Assembly (NCBI GenBank): GCA_039184055.1
Contig: JBCDBH010000195.1
Coordinates: forward strand, 1-10,864
From: JBCDBH01 sp039184055
Lineage (GTDB): Bacteria; Acidobacteriota; Thermoanaerobaculia; Multivoradales; J023
Reading direction: 5' to 3'
DNA: 10,864 bases
Made by a program: the position numbers and the translations under genes
Part shown: positions 1-7,565 of the stretch, piece after piece
Numbering within the stretch: position 1 is the first letter of the stretch
Layout: every line of letters starts with the position of its first letter
Notes under the pieces: model-generated
Seen by the model: only the letters and a program-made list of their open reading frames with translations
Databases searched by the model: none
Told to the model about the DNA's origin: nothing

Positions 1-80
1 GCCCGCGGTAGGGATCGTAGACCTCACCCCAGTAGTAGGGATCGTAGGCCGATGAGGAACCGTAGACCGACACCGCGGGC
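1..80. repeat. 80-bp segment bounded by 9-bp inverted repeats, inverted relative to the gene it interrupts
   Basis: Positions 1-9 (GCCCGCGGT) and 72-80 (ACCGCGGGC) are perfect inverted repeats enclosing 62 bp. As given, the plus frame that leads into the gene ending at 229 meets a TGA at 53-55. On the opposite strand the segment reads as sensible coding sequence with a repeated Tyr-Asp-Pro-Tyr motif (AYDPYYWGE then VYDPYRG). If 1-80 is turned over, that reading joins the downstream frame exactly in phase, giving ...VYDPYRGRYYTVYRFP... with no stop. What is seen is the repeat and the restored frame. Whether this is a living inversion, a fixed template-switch mutation or an assembly artefact at a contig end cannot be told from one sequence. 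Confidence 0.6.
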
Positions 81-229
81 GCTACTACACGGTGTATCGC
101 TTCCCGGTGTACCACGAATGGGGCGTCGAGTTCCGGCCCTTCGCCTACTGTGAGGGCAAGTACATCGCGGACGGTTACTTCGGTGATCACGGACCGTACT
201 TCGATTTCCGAGTGTCCTTGCGCTTCTAG
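56..229 (+). CDS. C-terminal fragment of an unknown protein, probably an outer-membrane beta-barrel
   Basis: This is the open part of a frame running from just after the TGA at 53-55 to the TAG at 227-229. No convincing start codon or ribosome binding site precedes it, so it is the tail of a gene that begins outside the window or inside the inverted segment. The readable sequence from about codon 80 on is rich in aromatic and Gly residues, with alternating hydrophobic positions (YYTVYRFPVY, VEFRPFAY, YFDFRVSLRF). It ends in Phe, which matches the C-terminal beta-signature recognised by the BAM machinery in Gram-negative outer-membrane proteins. The family is not recognised. The barrel call is inference from the C-terminal pattern alone. 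Transcription probably ends at the hairpin at 265-293. Confidence 0.5.
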   Translation, partial: GTVDRHRGRYYTVYRFPVYHEWGVEFRPFAYCEGKYIADGYFGDHGPYFDFRVSLRF

Positions 230-264
230 GTTCAGCTACCAGATCTAGGGGTACGTAGAGAATC

Positions 265-293
265 GACCCCATGGGCTTGTGGTCCATGGGGTC
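265..293 (+). terminator. candidate hairpin terminator after the left-edge gene
   Basis: A perfect 10-bp stem, GACCCCATGG (265-274) with CCATGGGGTC (284-293), encloses a 9-nt loop. It is followed by CTTTGCTATT, which is only weakly T-rich. It lies 35 nt after the TAG at 227-229 and just before smc, where a terminator for the left gene is expected. An in-frame ATG at 271 lies inside the stem, which argues against using it as the smc start. Confidence 0.45.
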
Positions 294-315
294 CTTTGCT
301 ATTCTCCCGCGCCAC

Positions 316-3300
316 ATGCTGACTCTCGACCGCGTACTGATTTCCGGCTTCAAGTCCTTCCCCGAGCCCGCCGAGCTGCGGATCGCCGATGGCATTACCG
401 CGATCGTCGGCCCGAACGGCTGTGGCAAGAGCAACCTCTCCGACGCCATCACCTGGGTGCTCGGTGAGCAGAGCGCCAAATCGTTGCGTGGCGCCAAGAT
501 GCAAGATGTCATCTTCAGCGGCTCGGAAACCCGCAAGCCGCTCGGCCTGGCCGAGGTTCGACTCGTGCTGCGCGCGGGTGGCGACTTCGATCGCGCGGTG
601 GACGGCAAGGTCGAGATCAGCCGTCGGGTCTTCCGGGACGGCGGCAGCCAATATCGTCTCAACGGCAAACGGGTGCCGCTCAAGGAGATCAAAGACCTGC
701 TCATGGACACCGGGCTCGGTATCCGTGCGTATTCGGTGATCGAGCAGGGGAAGATCGGCCTCATTCTGTCGGGCAAGCCTCAGGAGCGTCGCAAGCTCCT
801 CGAAGAGGCGGCCGGCATCACCCGCTACAAGGCGCGTAAACGCGTCGCCGAAGTGAAGCTCGAGGAAGCCACCGCGAACCTCCTACGACTCGAAGACGTG
901 GTCGGTGAAGTTCAGCGGGCCCTCCGCTCGCTCAAACGTCAAGCCAACGCGGCGCGGCGCTACCAGGCCAAGGAAGCCGAATTTCGTGAGTTGCTCGATC
1001 AGGTGCTGCGCGGGCGCTGGGTGTTGCTGCGTGATCGGCTTCAGGGGCTCGAGACGCGGATCGACGCCGCCACCGAGCGTGACGCCGAGCTCACCGCCGC
1101 ATCGACTCGTGACGAAGCGGTGCTCACCGAAGGGCGCGAGGCGCTCGATCAACGATCGCGCGCCTTGGCGCGTCGGCACGAAGAGCAGAGCACCCTGGCG
1201 GCACGCATCGAAGGCCGTCAAGAATTCCTGAAAGGCGCGCGGCGCAATCTCACCGAGCTCGGTGAACGGCTCGAGCGCGGCACGCGGCAGGCTTCCGAGC
1301 GTGCCGAGGAGATCGATACCTTGCGTAGCTCCAGCGGTGTGCTCGACGAGCGCACGGTGGAGCTCGTGACCGAACGCGATCGCGCCGCACAGGTCGTTGC
1401 GGACGACGAAGAGCACATCGCCTCAGCGCAAAAGGCCGTACGTGAGGCCGAGAACGGGGTCGCCACCGCCCGCCGCGACCTGATGACGTCGCTGGCCGAA
1501 GTCAATCGTCGCAAGGGTGACCTGCAGCGTCATCAAGTCGAGATCGAGAAGCGTACGATGCGTCAGCGCTTTCTCGCCGAAGAACGCGAACGTCTCGATC
1601 GACAGCTCGCCGAGGCGCAAACCGTGGTCGAGACCGCGGACGCCAAGCGCACCGCCGCCGAAACCAAGCTCGGCGAGGCGCGAGACGCTCACGCCACCCA
1701 CACCGAGATCCTCACCGGTCTGCTCGAACGCGAGCGTGAGCTCACCGAGCGGGGGCGGCACATCGATTCGGAGCTCAGCGGTCTGCGGCAGCGTCGGCAG
1801 ATCCTGGTCGAGCTTTCGGAACGTCACGTCGAGCGACGTCAGGCCCTGCTCGCCGCGCTCGCCGCGATCGGTATCGACGAGCCACGCTTTCTCGCCGATG
1901 AGCTGCGCGTCGCTGCGGGTTGGGAGCGTGGCGTCGACCACTACCTCGGTGAGCTCACCGACGCGGTCTTGGTCACCGATGACACCGACCCGCTCGTGTT
2001 GGCGAAAGCGTTGTCGGCCGAAAACGTCTCGGGTGTGTTTCTGCGTCCGCTCGCCGATGCGCCCGCGCCCACCGTGGTCGACGATCCCGCGATCGAAAGC
2101 TCCTTGGCGACCGCGCTCGAGATTCCCGTCGCTCTCGCGGGGGCCCTGCCGCCAGCGTATTTGGTGGCCGAGCCGGCCGACGCCGCGCGTTTGGCGGCGG
2201 CGCATCCTGGTGTCGCGTTCATCACCCGCGAGCGCTTGTGGACGCTCGGTGGCGCCCTGCGGGTGCAGAGCGACGCGGCGGCTCCGGGTGTGTTGGCTCG
2301 TGAGCGTGAGCTGGCCGAGATCGATACCGCGATTCCCGAGTATCGGACGGAACGCGAGCAGTTGACCGCGACCCTTCGCAAGCTGGTCGAGGAACGGTCT
2401 GGGGTCGCCGCCAGCATCCAGAAGCTCGACGAGCAAAAGGCCGAGCTCAAGCGTGAGATCGCGGTGGCCGGGGCTCGTCGTCACGATGCGGTCGCGCGGC
2501 GCGACAAGATCCAAAAGCAGCACCATACCGTGGCCGAAGAGCAAGACGAGATCGCTCGCGAAGCGACCGCCGCCGACGATGCCGTCGACCAGCTGAGCGG
2601 TGCGGTCGACAAAGCGACAGGTGATCACAAGGCCTGTGAAGAAGCTCTCGATTCCGCCCAGCGCCGGGTCGCGACCGCCAAGGAAGAGCGGGAACGGCTA
2701 CGTGAGGAGAGCGCGGGTCGGCGTGGTCAGCTCAACCTCCTCGAAGAACGGCTGACGAGTCACAATCAAGAAGGCACGCGGTTGGCGCGGCAGGTTCGGG
2801 CCGCCGAGCAGCGTCTCGAAGAGTGGTCTCGCGAACGCGAGAACCTCGAAAAACGTCGCGACGAGCTCGGGCACCAGATTGTCACCGCCGAGGAAGAGCT
2901 TCAGACCGCTCTCGAAGCCCGTGCCACGGCCCAGGAAGCGGTGTTGGCCGAACAAAGCAAGCTCGATCAGCAGCGTGACGAGCTGCGGATCGTCGACGAG
3001 CGTGTGCAGGAAGTACGCGCTGTGCGTGACGAGCTTCGCAACGAGCTCGAGGCGCTGCGTGTCGACCGTGCCAGTCAGCGGCAGGACGCCGAGCACCTCG
3101 CGGTGCAGTACCACGAGGCTTTTGGGCGGTTGCTCCCCGGAGCGCCCGAGCCCAAGGCTTTGGTCGAGGTCGTCGAGCCGGTGGTCGAGGTCGACGATAC
3201 GCCGGCTGCCACCGCTGAAGACGAGACGGCCGAGGCTGCGGTCGCAGAGGCCGAGGTCGAGACAGAAGTCGAGGTCGAAGCCGAGCCGACGGTCGAAGAG

Positions 3301-4008
3301 CCGATCGAGCTCCCCGAGGTCGACGCCGCGACCCTCGCCGAATGGGAAGCGCTGCTCGCCGAGCACAAGGCGGTGCTCGAACGGCTCGGGCCGGTCAACG
3401 TGCTCGCCGCTCAGGAATACGACGAGCAATACGAGCGTCACCACTTCCTCGCTGCGCAACGCGACGACGTCACCCAGAGCGTCGAGCGTCTCAAACGCAC
3501 CATTCGCGAGATCAACGAAGCCTCGAGCGAGCGCTTCCGTGAGACCTTCGCGATCGTCAACCGAGTGTTCGGTGAGACCTTCTCCCGTCTCTTCCGTGGT
3601 GGGGAAGCCGAAATGCGTCTGCTCGACGAAGACGACCTGCTCGAAACCGGTATCGAGATCATCGCCCGCCCGCCCGGTAAGCGGCCACAGAACCTCATGC
3701 TGCTCTCGGGTGGTGAAAAAGCGCTCACCGCGATCGCGCTGCTCTTCGCGCTCTTCTCGACTCGGCCGTCGCCCTTCTGCATCCTCGACGAGGTCGATGC
3801 TCCGCTCGACGACGTCAACGTGCTGCGCTACGCCAGCGTGCTACAAGAAATGGCCCGCGATACGCAATTTCTCGTCATCACCCACAACAAGCTCACCATG
3901 GAGATCGCCGATACCCTCTATGGCGTCACTATGGAAGAGCGCGGCGTGTCCAAATTGGTGAGCGTATCGATGGGCAAAGTCCAGCCGCAGCTCGAGGCCA
4001 CGGCCTGA
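316..4008 (+). CDS. smc: chromosome segregation / condensin ATPase SMC
   Basis: Bacterial SMC, 1230 aa, the ATPase core of the condensin that compacts and separates chromosomes with ScpA and ScpB. The order is canonical. The N-terminal head has Walker A GPNGCGKS at 32-39 and the Q-loop Gln144 in SVIEQGK. A long coiled coil runs from about 175. The hinge spans about 515-670 (GWERGVDHYLGELTDAVLV). The return coil leads to the conserved LGPVN at 1024-1028. The C-terminal head has the ABC signature LSGGEK at 1130-1135, Walker B with FCILDEVDAP (Asp1158, Glu1159) and the H-loop His1190 in VITHNK. The ATG at 316 is chosen because MLTLDRVLISGFKSF is the usual SMC N-terminus. An upstream ATG at 271 adds 15 atypical residues and lies in a hairpin. 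No strong Shine-Dalgarno is seen before 316. The oddity is an acidic Val/Glu/Ala/Pro-rich insert at about 941-1003. scpA and scpB are not in the window. The gene converges on the lipoprotein gene with a 12-bp gap. Confidence 0.97.
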   Translation: MLTLDRVLISGFKSFPEPAELRIADGITAIVGPNGCGKSNLSDAITWVLGEQSAKSLRGAKMQDVIFSGSETRKPLGLAEVRLVLRAGGDFDRAVDGKVEISRRVFRDGGSQYRLNGKRVPLKEIKDLLMDTGLGIRAYSVIEQGKIGLILSGKPQERRKLLEEAAGITRYKARKRVAEVKLEEATANLLRLEDVVGEVQRALRSLKRQANAARRYQAKEAEFRELLDQVLRGRWVLLRDRLQGLETRIDAATERDAELTAASTRDEAVLTEGREALDQRSRALARRHEEQSTLAARIEGRQEFLKGARRNLTELGERLERGTRQASERAEEIDTLRSSSGVLDERTVELVTERDRAAQVVADDEEHIASAQKAVREAENGVATARRDLMTSLAEVNRRKGDLQRHQVEIEKRTMRQRFLAEERERLDRQLAEAQTVVETADAKRTAAETKLGEARDAHATHTEILTGLLERERELTERGRHIDSELSGLRQRRQILVELSERHVERRQALLAALAAIGIDEPRFLADELRVAAGWERGVDHYLGELTDAVLVTDDTDPLVLAKALSAENVSGVFLRPLADAPAPTVVDDPAIESSLATALEIPVALAGALPPAYLVAEPADAARLAAAHPGVAFITRERLWTLGGALRVQSDAAAPGVLARERELAEIDTAIPEYRTEREQLTATLRKLVEERSGVAASIQKLDEQKAELKREIAVAGARRHDAVARRDKIQKQHHTVAEEQDEIAREATAADDAVDQLSGAVDKATGDHKACEEALDSAQRRVATAKEERERLREESAGRRGQLNLLEERLTSHNQEGTRLARQVRAAEQRLEEWSRERENLEKRRDELGHQIVTAEEELQTALEARATAQEAVLAEQSKLDQQRDELRIVDERVQEVRAVRDELRNELEALRVDRASQRQDAEHLAVQYHEAFGRLLPGAPEPKALVEVVEPVVEVDDTPAATAEDETAEAAVAEAEVETEVEVEAEPTVEEPIELPEVDAATLAEWEALLAEHKAVLERLGPVNVLAAQEYDEQYERHHFLAAQRDDVTQSVERLKRTIREINEASSERFRETFAIVNRVFGETFSRLFRGGEAEMRLLDEDDLLETGIEIIARPPGKRPQNLMLLSGGEKALTAIALLFALFSTRPSPFCILDEVDAPLDDVNVLRYASVLQEMARDTQFLVITHNKLTMEIADTLYGVTMEERGVSKLVSVSMGKVQPQLEATA

Positions 4009-4020
4009 GATCGCCTCCAA

Positions 4021-4455
4021 CTAGCGCGGGAACGCCTTGAGACGCTCGGCTGGCGTCAACCGCTTGTCTTTCAGCCATTCGACTGGCTGACCTTGCGTGA
4101 CGATGATCTTGCGGATCTTGCCGTTGATTCGCGCCGTCCACTCGACCTTGTAGGGCTCCTGGGTGATCACCTCTCCCTTGAGGATCTCGAACGTGTCCAG
4201 GCTCGGGTAAATCTTGCCGCGCTGACGCCAGCGATCGAATCCCGTGATCGCGTTGTCCATCTCCCAACCACCGGCGAAGTACGTGCCGTTGTACCACATC
4301 GAAGCCGCCACCTGCTGGTCGGGCCCAGGGTTGCGCGCGTCCATATTGACCAAGATGTTGTGGAGTCGATCCTCACTCGCCTGCTTGTCGAAAAAGTCCT
4401 GGCAGCCCATCAGACAAAGCAGCAGCGGAACCAAGAGTAGCCGGGTCGAACGCAT
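4021..4455 (-). CDS. small putative lipoprotein of unknown function
   Basis: 144 aa. The start MRSTRLLLVPLLLCLMGC is a short basic n-region, a hydrophobic stretch and a lipobox ending L-M-G-Cys18, so the protein is predicted to be cleaved by signal peptidase II and lipid-anchored. A longer frame runs upstream to 4617, but the ATG at 4453-4455 is chosen because AGGAGG lies about 8 nt before it and the lipobox then sits at the correct distance. The mature part has a middle block (AASMWYNGTYFAGGWEMDNA) and a C-terminal half of likely beta strands (YKVEWTARINGKIRKIIVTQ). This could suit an NTF2/SnoaL-like alpha+beta fold, but that is a guess from texture and no family is recognised. It is convergent with smc and divergent from nothing. 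The promoter candidate and leader hairpin are listed separately. Confidence 0.75.
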   Translation of the reverse strand: MRSTRLLLVPLLLCLMGCQDFFDKQASEDRLHNILVNMDARNPGPDQQVAASMWYNGTYFAGGWEMDNAITGFDRWRQRGKIYPSLDTFEILKGEVITQEPYKVEWTARINGKIRKIIVTQGQPVEWLKDKRLTPAERLKAFPR

Positions 4456-4485
4456 CCTTCTTTCCTCCTCGTCGATCACCACGAC

Positions 4486-4504
4486 CACGGGCAAAACGCC
4501 CGTG
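4486..4504 (-). promoter_or_regulatory. hairpin in the leader of the lipoprotein gene
   Basis: A perfect 7-bp stem, CACGGGC (4486-4492) with GCCCGTG (4498-4504), has a 5-nt loop. It lies some 15 nt upstream of the AGGAGG ribosome binding site at about 4464-4469, within the predicted 5' untranslated leader. No T-tract follows on either strand, so a leader stabiliser or regulatory fold is more likely than a terminator. The function is unknown. Confidence 0.4.
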
Positions 4505-4524
4505 TGACTCAGGGTCGACTCCCG

Positions 4525-4553
4525 ATCCTGCAATCCTGAATCGAGCCTGTCAA
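4525..4553 (-). promoter_or_regulatory. candidate sigma-70-type promoter for the lipoprotein gene
   Basis: On the minus strand a perfect -35 box TTGACA (4548-4553) is followed by a 17-nt spacer and CAGGAT (4525-4530), which matches 3 of 6 consensus -10 positions, including the key A2 and T6. The predicted start near 4517 would give a leader of about 60 nt that contains the hairpin at 4486-4504 and the AGGAGG site. The weak -10 keeps the confidence low. Confidence 0.35.
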
Positions 4554-4760
4554 CGTAACCGGCCGATGTGGAGAATGGGTGGACAGAGAAACGGATAAGC
4601 AGCCCGTGCGCCGTCACACCGTGCCAGGTCCCTGCCCCCTATCGCCATCGATGCAGCCCTCATTCGAATCACGGGAAGGGGGATTTACCGTAATGTCTAT
4701 CCGATCCCAGAGCATCTGATTTCGACGTAAGCGTTACTGCAAGGGCTCGAGTATCCGCAG

Positions 4761-4786
4761 CCGGTGACCTGCTGATTACGAATCAG
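4761..4786 (-). repeat. 26-bp tRNA-Thr gene fragment (direct repeat of 10241-10266); possible att site remnant
   Basis: These 26 bp are identical and in the same orientation as 10241-10266 inside the intact tRNA-Thr gene. In tRNA terms the block starts at the second base of the anticodon stem and runs through the CGT anticodon, the variable loop and the 5' strand of the T-stem (ACCGG). Identity stops abruptly on both sides and no T-loop or acceptor stem can be folded here, so this is not a functional tRNA. The symmetric anticodon arm CTGATTCGTAATCAG is the kind of core used by tyrosine integrases. The two copies bound 5480 bp that hold the repeat-protein genes. The copy is seen directly; its role as attR is inference. 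Confidence 0.65.
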
Positions 4787-4829
4787 ACACGATCTTCGCC
4801 CGAGCTCCATGTCAGCCATGCTGGAGTCA

Positions 4830-7556
4830 TCATTCCAGCACGATCTCAGTGATGCCCCCGCCCGTCACAACCGCCTGACCCCGCCATGTCTGATCGGCGG
4901 CACGGACGGTGACGTTCCAGGTACCGGCAGGCACGTTTCGCACCACGACTCGACCGACGAAGATCGGCGTTTCGGTGACCGCGGAGGTACGAAAGGGACG
5001 TCCGAGTGACGAGGTGAGCTCGAGCGTCGCCTGGGTGCTCAGATCGTCGGCAAGCGCGGGGACCCTCACGCCGACGACGCCTCCGGCAGGCAAGACGACG
5101 TCGAGCGGCCGACGAGGAACGCTGACTTTGGCCTCGATGACGCCGCTGCCGCCGGAATGGAGCAGCAGGGTGTAGATTCCCGCGTCGAGCCTGTCGAGCA
5201 CGGCCTCACCGTTTGCAGTGGTGGTCCACACGCTCGTCGTGACGAGACGCCCCGCCGAGTCGAGCACGGTGCCGTGCACCGCGTCGACCCGTCCGCCGTC
5301 GACCCGTGCCACCCGCAGCCGCAGCGCGGTGCTCGGTCCGAGCACGATGTCGACTTCATCGTCAGCGCTCAGGTCGACCTCCTCGCGATGGGTGGCGTAG
5401 CCTTTTTTCTCGATGCGAAGGGTCGCCGCGCCAGTCGGCACGCCACGCAGCGCGTAGCGCCCACGATCGTCACTGGCGCTGCGGGTCGAGTGGTCGACGA
5501 ATCCACCGACGGGCTCGTGGACCACGACGGCACCCACCACGGGCTCACCGTCGACATCACGCACCGTGCCGGTGAGCCGGGTCGCTTCGAGACCGACGTC
5601 GAGCTCTTCATCGCCGTCGAGCCGCAACCGCTCGTGCCACACGCCACCACGATCGTCGACGACGCGAATCTCGTAGACGCCCGGAACCACGCCGAGGACC
5701 TCGAACCGGCCGTCGAGGTCGCTGTTCGCATGATGCCGTGCCACCACGTCGATGCCGCTGGCTATGACGGTGGCGCGCGCCACCGGGCGACCATCACGAT
5801 GCACGTGGCCGGTGAGCGCACCCTCGACGGGAAGGTCCAGATCGAGCTCGACACGTCGCTCGTCACGGGGACCGAGCTCGAGGGTGACGACGTCGGTGGC
5901 CTGACTGGTCGGGTGTCTGGCGGTGATCTGCCACACGCCGGGGGCCAGCCCGTCGAAACGAAAAGCGCCCTGGTAGTCGACCTTGCCCTCGAGGAATTGC
6001 ACGCTGACCTCGTCGATGGCGTAAACGAAGACACGGCTCGTATCGTCGCCAGTGACGCCACGGACGACCCCGAGCACGCGGGCCGCGACGTCTTCGAGAA
6101 CGATCTCGGCGCCGTCGAGATCGGCCTCGAGCCTCAACGGCTCGGGCAGATCACCCTGCGACCCGGAGGCCCCGGTCGCCCGCAGCTGGTAGGCCCCGGC
6201 GGCGAGGTTGACGGCGCGAAAACGACCGTCGTCGTCGGTGCGCTCGACCGTGCCATGACGATCCCCCGGGGGCGCGAGGTCGACCCGCGCGCCGGTGGCC
6301 GGGGTGCCGTCGGCCTCGAGCACACGACCCGCGAGCGTGAAGCCACGACGCAATTCGACGTCGAGGACGTTGTCTTCGTCGACCTGCACCTCGAGCTCGT
6401 GACGAGACGACAGATAACGCATGGCGAAGACGTTCAGCATCCGGCGCCCGGGTTCGACGCCATCGAGACGATAGTTGCCCTCGTCATCGGTGATGGCGGC
6501 TGAGCCGCCGCCCCAGGTAGCACGGATGGCATCGGTGATCTCGACCCCGACTCTGGCACCGGCGATCGGCTTCTCGGCCTCGTCGGTGACCCGCCCGACG
6601 ACGACGGCGCCACGACGCAGGGTGAGGTCCACGTCGGCCGTGACGACCCCGGTCTGCACCACGACGTCGGTGAGCACGGCATCGAGAAAACCCTCCGCCT
6701 GGACCGACACACGGTGGCTCCCGGGGGTGAGCCCGCTGAGCTGGTAACGTCCTTCGGGGTCGTCGACTTCGACCCGCTCGTTGGCCTCGACTTCACGCCG
6801 TGCGCTCACCGTGTAGCCGGTCACCGGTTCACCCGCGTCGTCGAGCACCTGGCCACGCAGACCACCGAGCCGGTCGAGGGTGACGAGCACGGGTTCATCG
6901 AGCGGTGGCACCAGCCCGGTGAGCATGGTGTCGGTGAAGCCTTCGGCCTTGACGCTGAACCAATGCGTGCGACCCGGCTCGAGATCGGCGACTACGAATT
7001 GACCCGCGTCGTCACTGGTCGCCTCGGCGGGCGCACTGTCGACTCGACCGCTGACCGACAGGAGATCTTGATTGCCGTACACCACCGCACCGGGAACCGG
7101 TAGACCGGTATCGTCGACCACACGACCGGTGATCCGTACCCCCGGCGACAGAGTGACGACCCCGAGGTCGGTCAGCCGCGCGTCGTCGACCTCGAGACCA
7201 CGAACCGTGATCGGAGCGTAGCCGGCACGTGAAACGGTGAGATCCCACGAGCCCGCGACCAGGTCTTCGATGACATAGACACCGTTGCTCATGGTCTGTG
7301 CCGCGAGCGTCGGGGGTGCGGCGCGGGGTCCGAACGGGCTGCCGCTCACCGGGGTCGCGCTGACCACGACTCGCGCGTCGGCAAGAGGGACGCCATCTTC
7401 GTCGACGACGACACCCAGCCCGCGCTGGGTGCTGATCAGCTCGGCGAATCGAAGCAGAATCCGCCCATCGAGACTGGTGGTGACGGCACCAAGCGGTGTC
7501 ACCGCATGCGAACCGAGAAAGATGAGAACGAGGGAAGCGAGGAGGAAACGCCGCAT
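4830..7556 (-). CDS. exported protein of about ten tandem carboxypeptidase-regulatory-like (Cna-B-like) repeats
   Basis: 908 aa from ATG 7554-7556; a GTG directly before it (7557-7559) is an equally possible start. Residues 1-24 (MRRFLLASLVLIFLGSHAV...) look like a Sec signal peptide. The rest is a chain of about ten beta-sandwich units of 80-90 residues at roughly 46-137, 141-228, 231-314, 317-403, 406-488, 493-573, 578-657, 660-740, 742-826 and 827-908. Each repeats the pattern G.V.D..G.P..GA.V, then T.DDG.Y.L..L.PG.Y.L.V...G, typical of carboxypeptidase D regulatory-like or Cna-B-like domains. Such domains are structural or adhesive; no catalytic domain, membrane anchor, LPXTG or sorting domain is seen. 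Export to periplasm or surface is inferred. It lies 9 bp after the stop of the upstream paralogue with no clear Shine-Dalgarno, so translational coupling in one operon is likely. The two proteins align collinearly, and this one has about four extra C-terminal units. Confidence 0.85.
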   Translation of the reverse strand: MRRFLLASLVLIFLGSHAVTPLGAVTTSLDGRILLRFAELISTQRGLGVVVDEDGVPLADARVVVSATPVSGSPFGPRAAPPTLAAQTMSNGVYVIEDLVAGSWDLTVSRAGYAPITVRGLEVDDARLTDLGVVTLSPGVRITGRVVDDTGLPVPGAVVYGNQDLLSVSGRVDSAPAEATSDDAGQFVVADLEPGRTHWFSVKAEGFTDTMLTGLVPPLDEPVLVTLDRLGGLRGQVLDDAGEPVTGYTVSARREVEANERVEVDDPEGRYQLSGLTPGSHRVSVQAEGFLDAVLTDVVVQTGVVTADVDLTLRRGAVVVGRVTDEAEKPIAGARVGVEITDAIRATWGGGSAAITDDEGNYRLDGVEPGRRMLNVFAMRYLSSRHELEVQVDEDNVLDVELRRGFTLAGRVLEADGTPATGARVDLAPPGDRHGTVERTDDDGRFRAVNLAAGAYQLRATGASGSQGDLPEPLRLEADLDGAEIVLEDVAARVLGVVRGVTGDDTSRVFVYAIDEVSVQFLEGKVDYQGAFRFDGLAPGVWQITARHPTSQATDVVTLELGPRDERRVELDLDLPVEGALTGHVHRDGRPVARATVIASGIDVVARHHANSDLDGRFEVLGVVPGVYEIRVVDDRGGVWHERLRLDGDEELDVGLEATRLTGTVRDVDGEPVVGAVVVHEPVGGFVDHSTRSASDDRGRYALRGVPTGAATLRIEKKGYATHREEVDLSADDEVDIVLGPSTALRLRVARVDGGRVDAVHGTVLDSAGRLVTTSVWTTTANGEAVLDRLDAGIYTLLLHSGGSGVIEAKVSVPRRPLDVVLPAGGVVGVRVPALADDLSTQATLELTSSLGRPFRTSAVTETPIFVGRVVVRNVPAGTWNVTVRAADQTWRGQAVVTGGGITEIVLE

Positions 7557-7565
7557 CACTAGTGT

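Larger units (their letters stand above)
4456..4829. other. intergenic region between the lipoprotein gene and the repeat-protein operon
   Basis: 374 bp with no supported gene. It holds the lipoprotein promoter candidate, its leader hairpin and ribosome binding site, and the tRNA-derived 26-bp block, listed separately. At the far end a 6-bp stem (GCTGGA at 4820-4825 with TCCAGC at 4834-4839) straddles the stop codon of the minus-strand gene. It lacks a T-tract, so it is at best a weak terminator. Nothing else is recognised in 4554-4760. Confidence 0.5.

Noticed and set aside
271..315. Upstream in-frame ATG as the smc start
   Set aside because: It adds 15 residues not typical of SMC N-termini and lies inside the hairpin at 265-293, which probably terminates the gene to the left.
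1423..2628. 401-codon minus-strand open frame inside smc
   Set aside because: It lies wholly within the coiled coil and hinge coding region of a clear SMC and has no independent evidence.
4456..4617. Longer lipoprotein frame starting at 4617
   Set aside because: The extension has no signal character and would bury the lipobox. The ATG at 4455 has an excellent ribosome binding site.
4618..4640. GTGCCAGG-type sequence reminiscent of REP/RAYT-associated repeats
   Set aside because: Only one short half is seen, with no matching inverted partner and no transposase nearby.
5157..6503. Long plus-strand open frame (448 codons) opposite the 908-aa protein
   Set aside because: It is the mirror of a GC-rich coding sequence. 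The opposite strand shows a signal peptide and regular repeat motifs, while this frame has neither domains nor a ribosome binding site.
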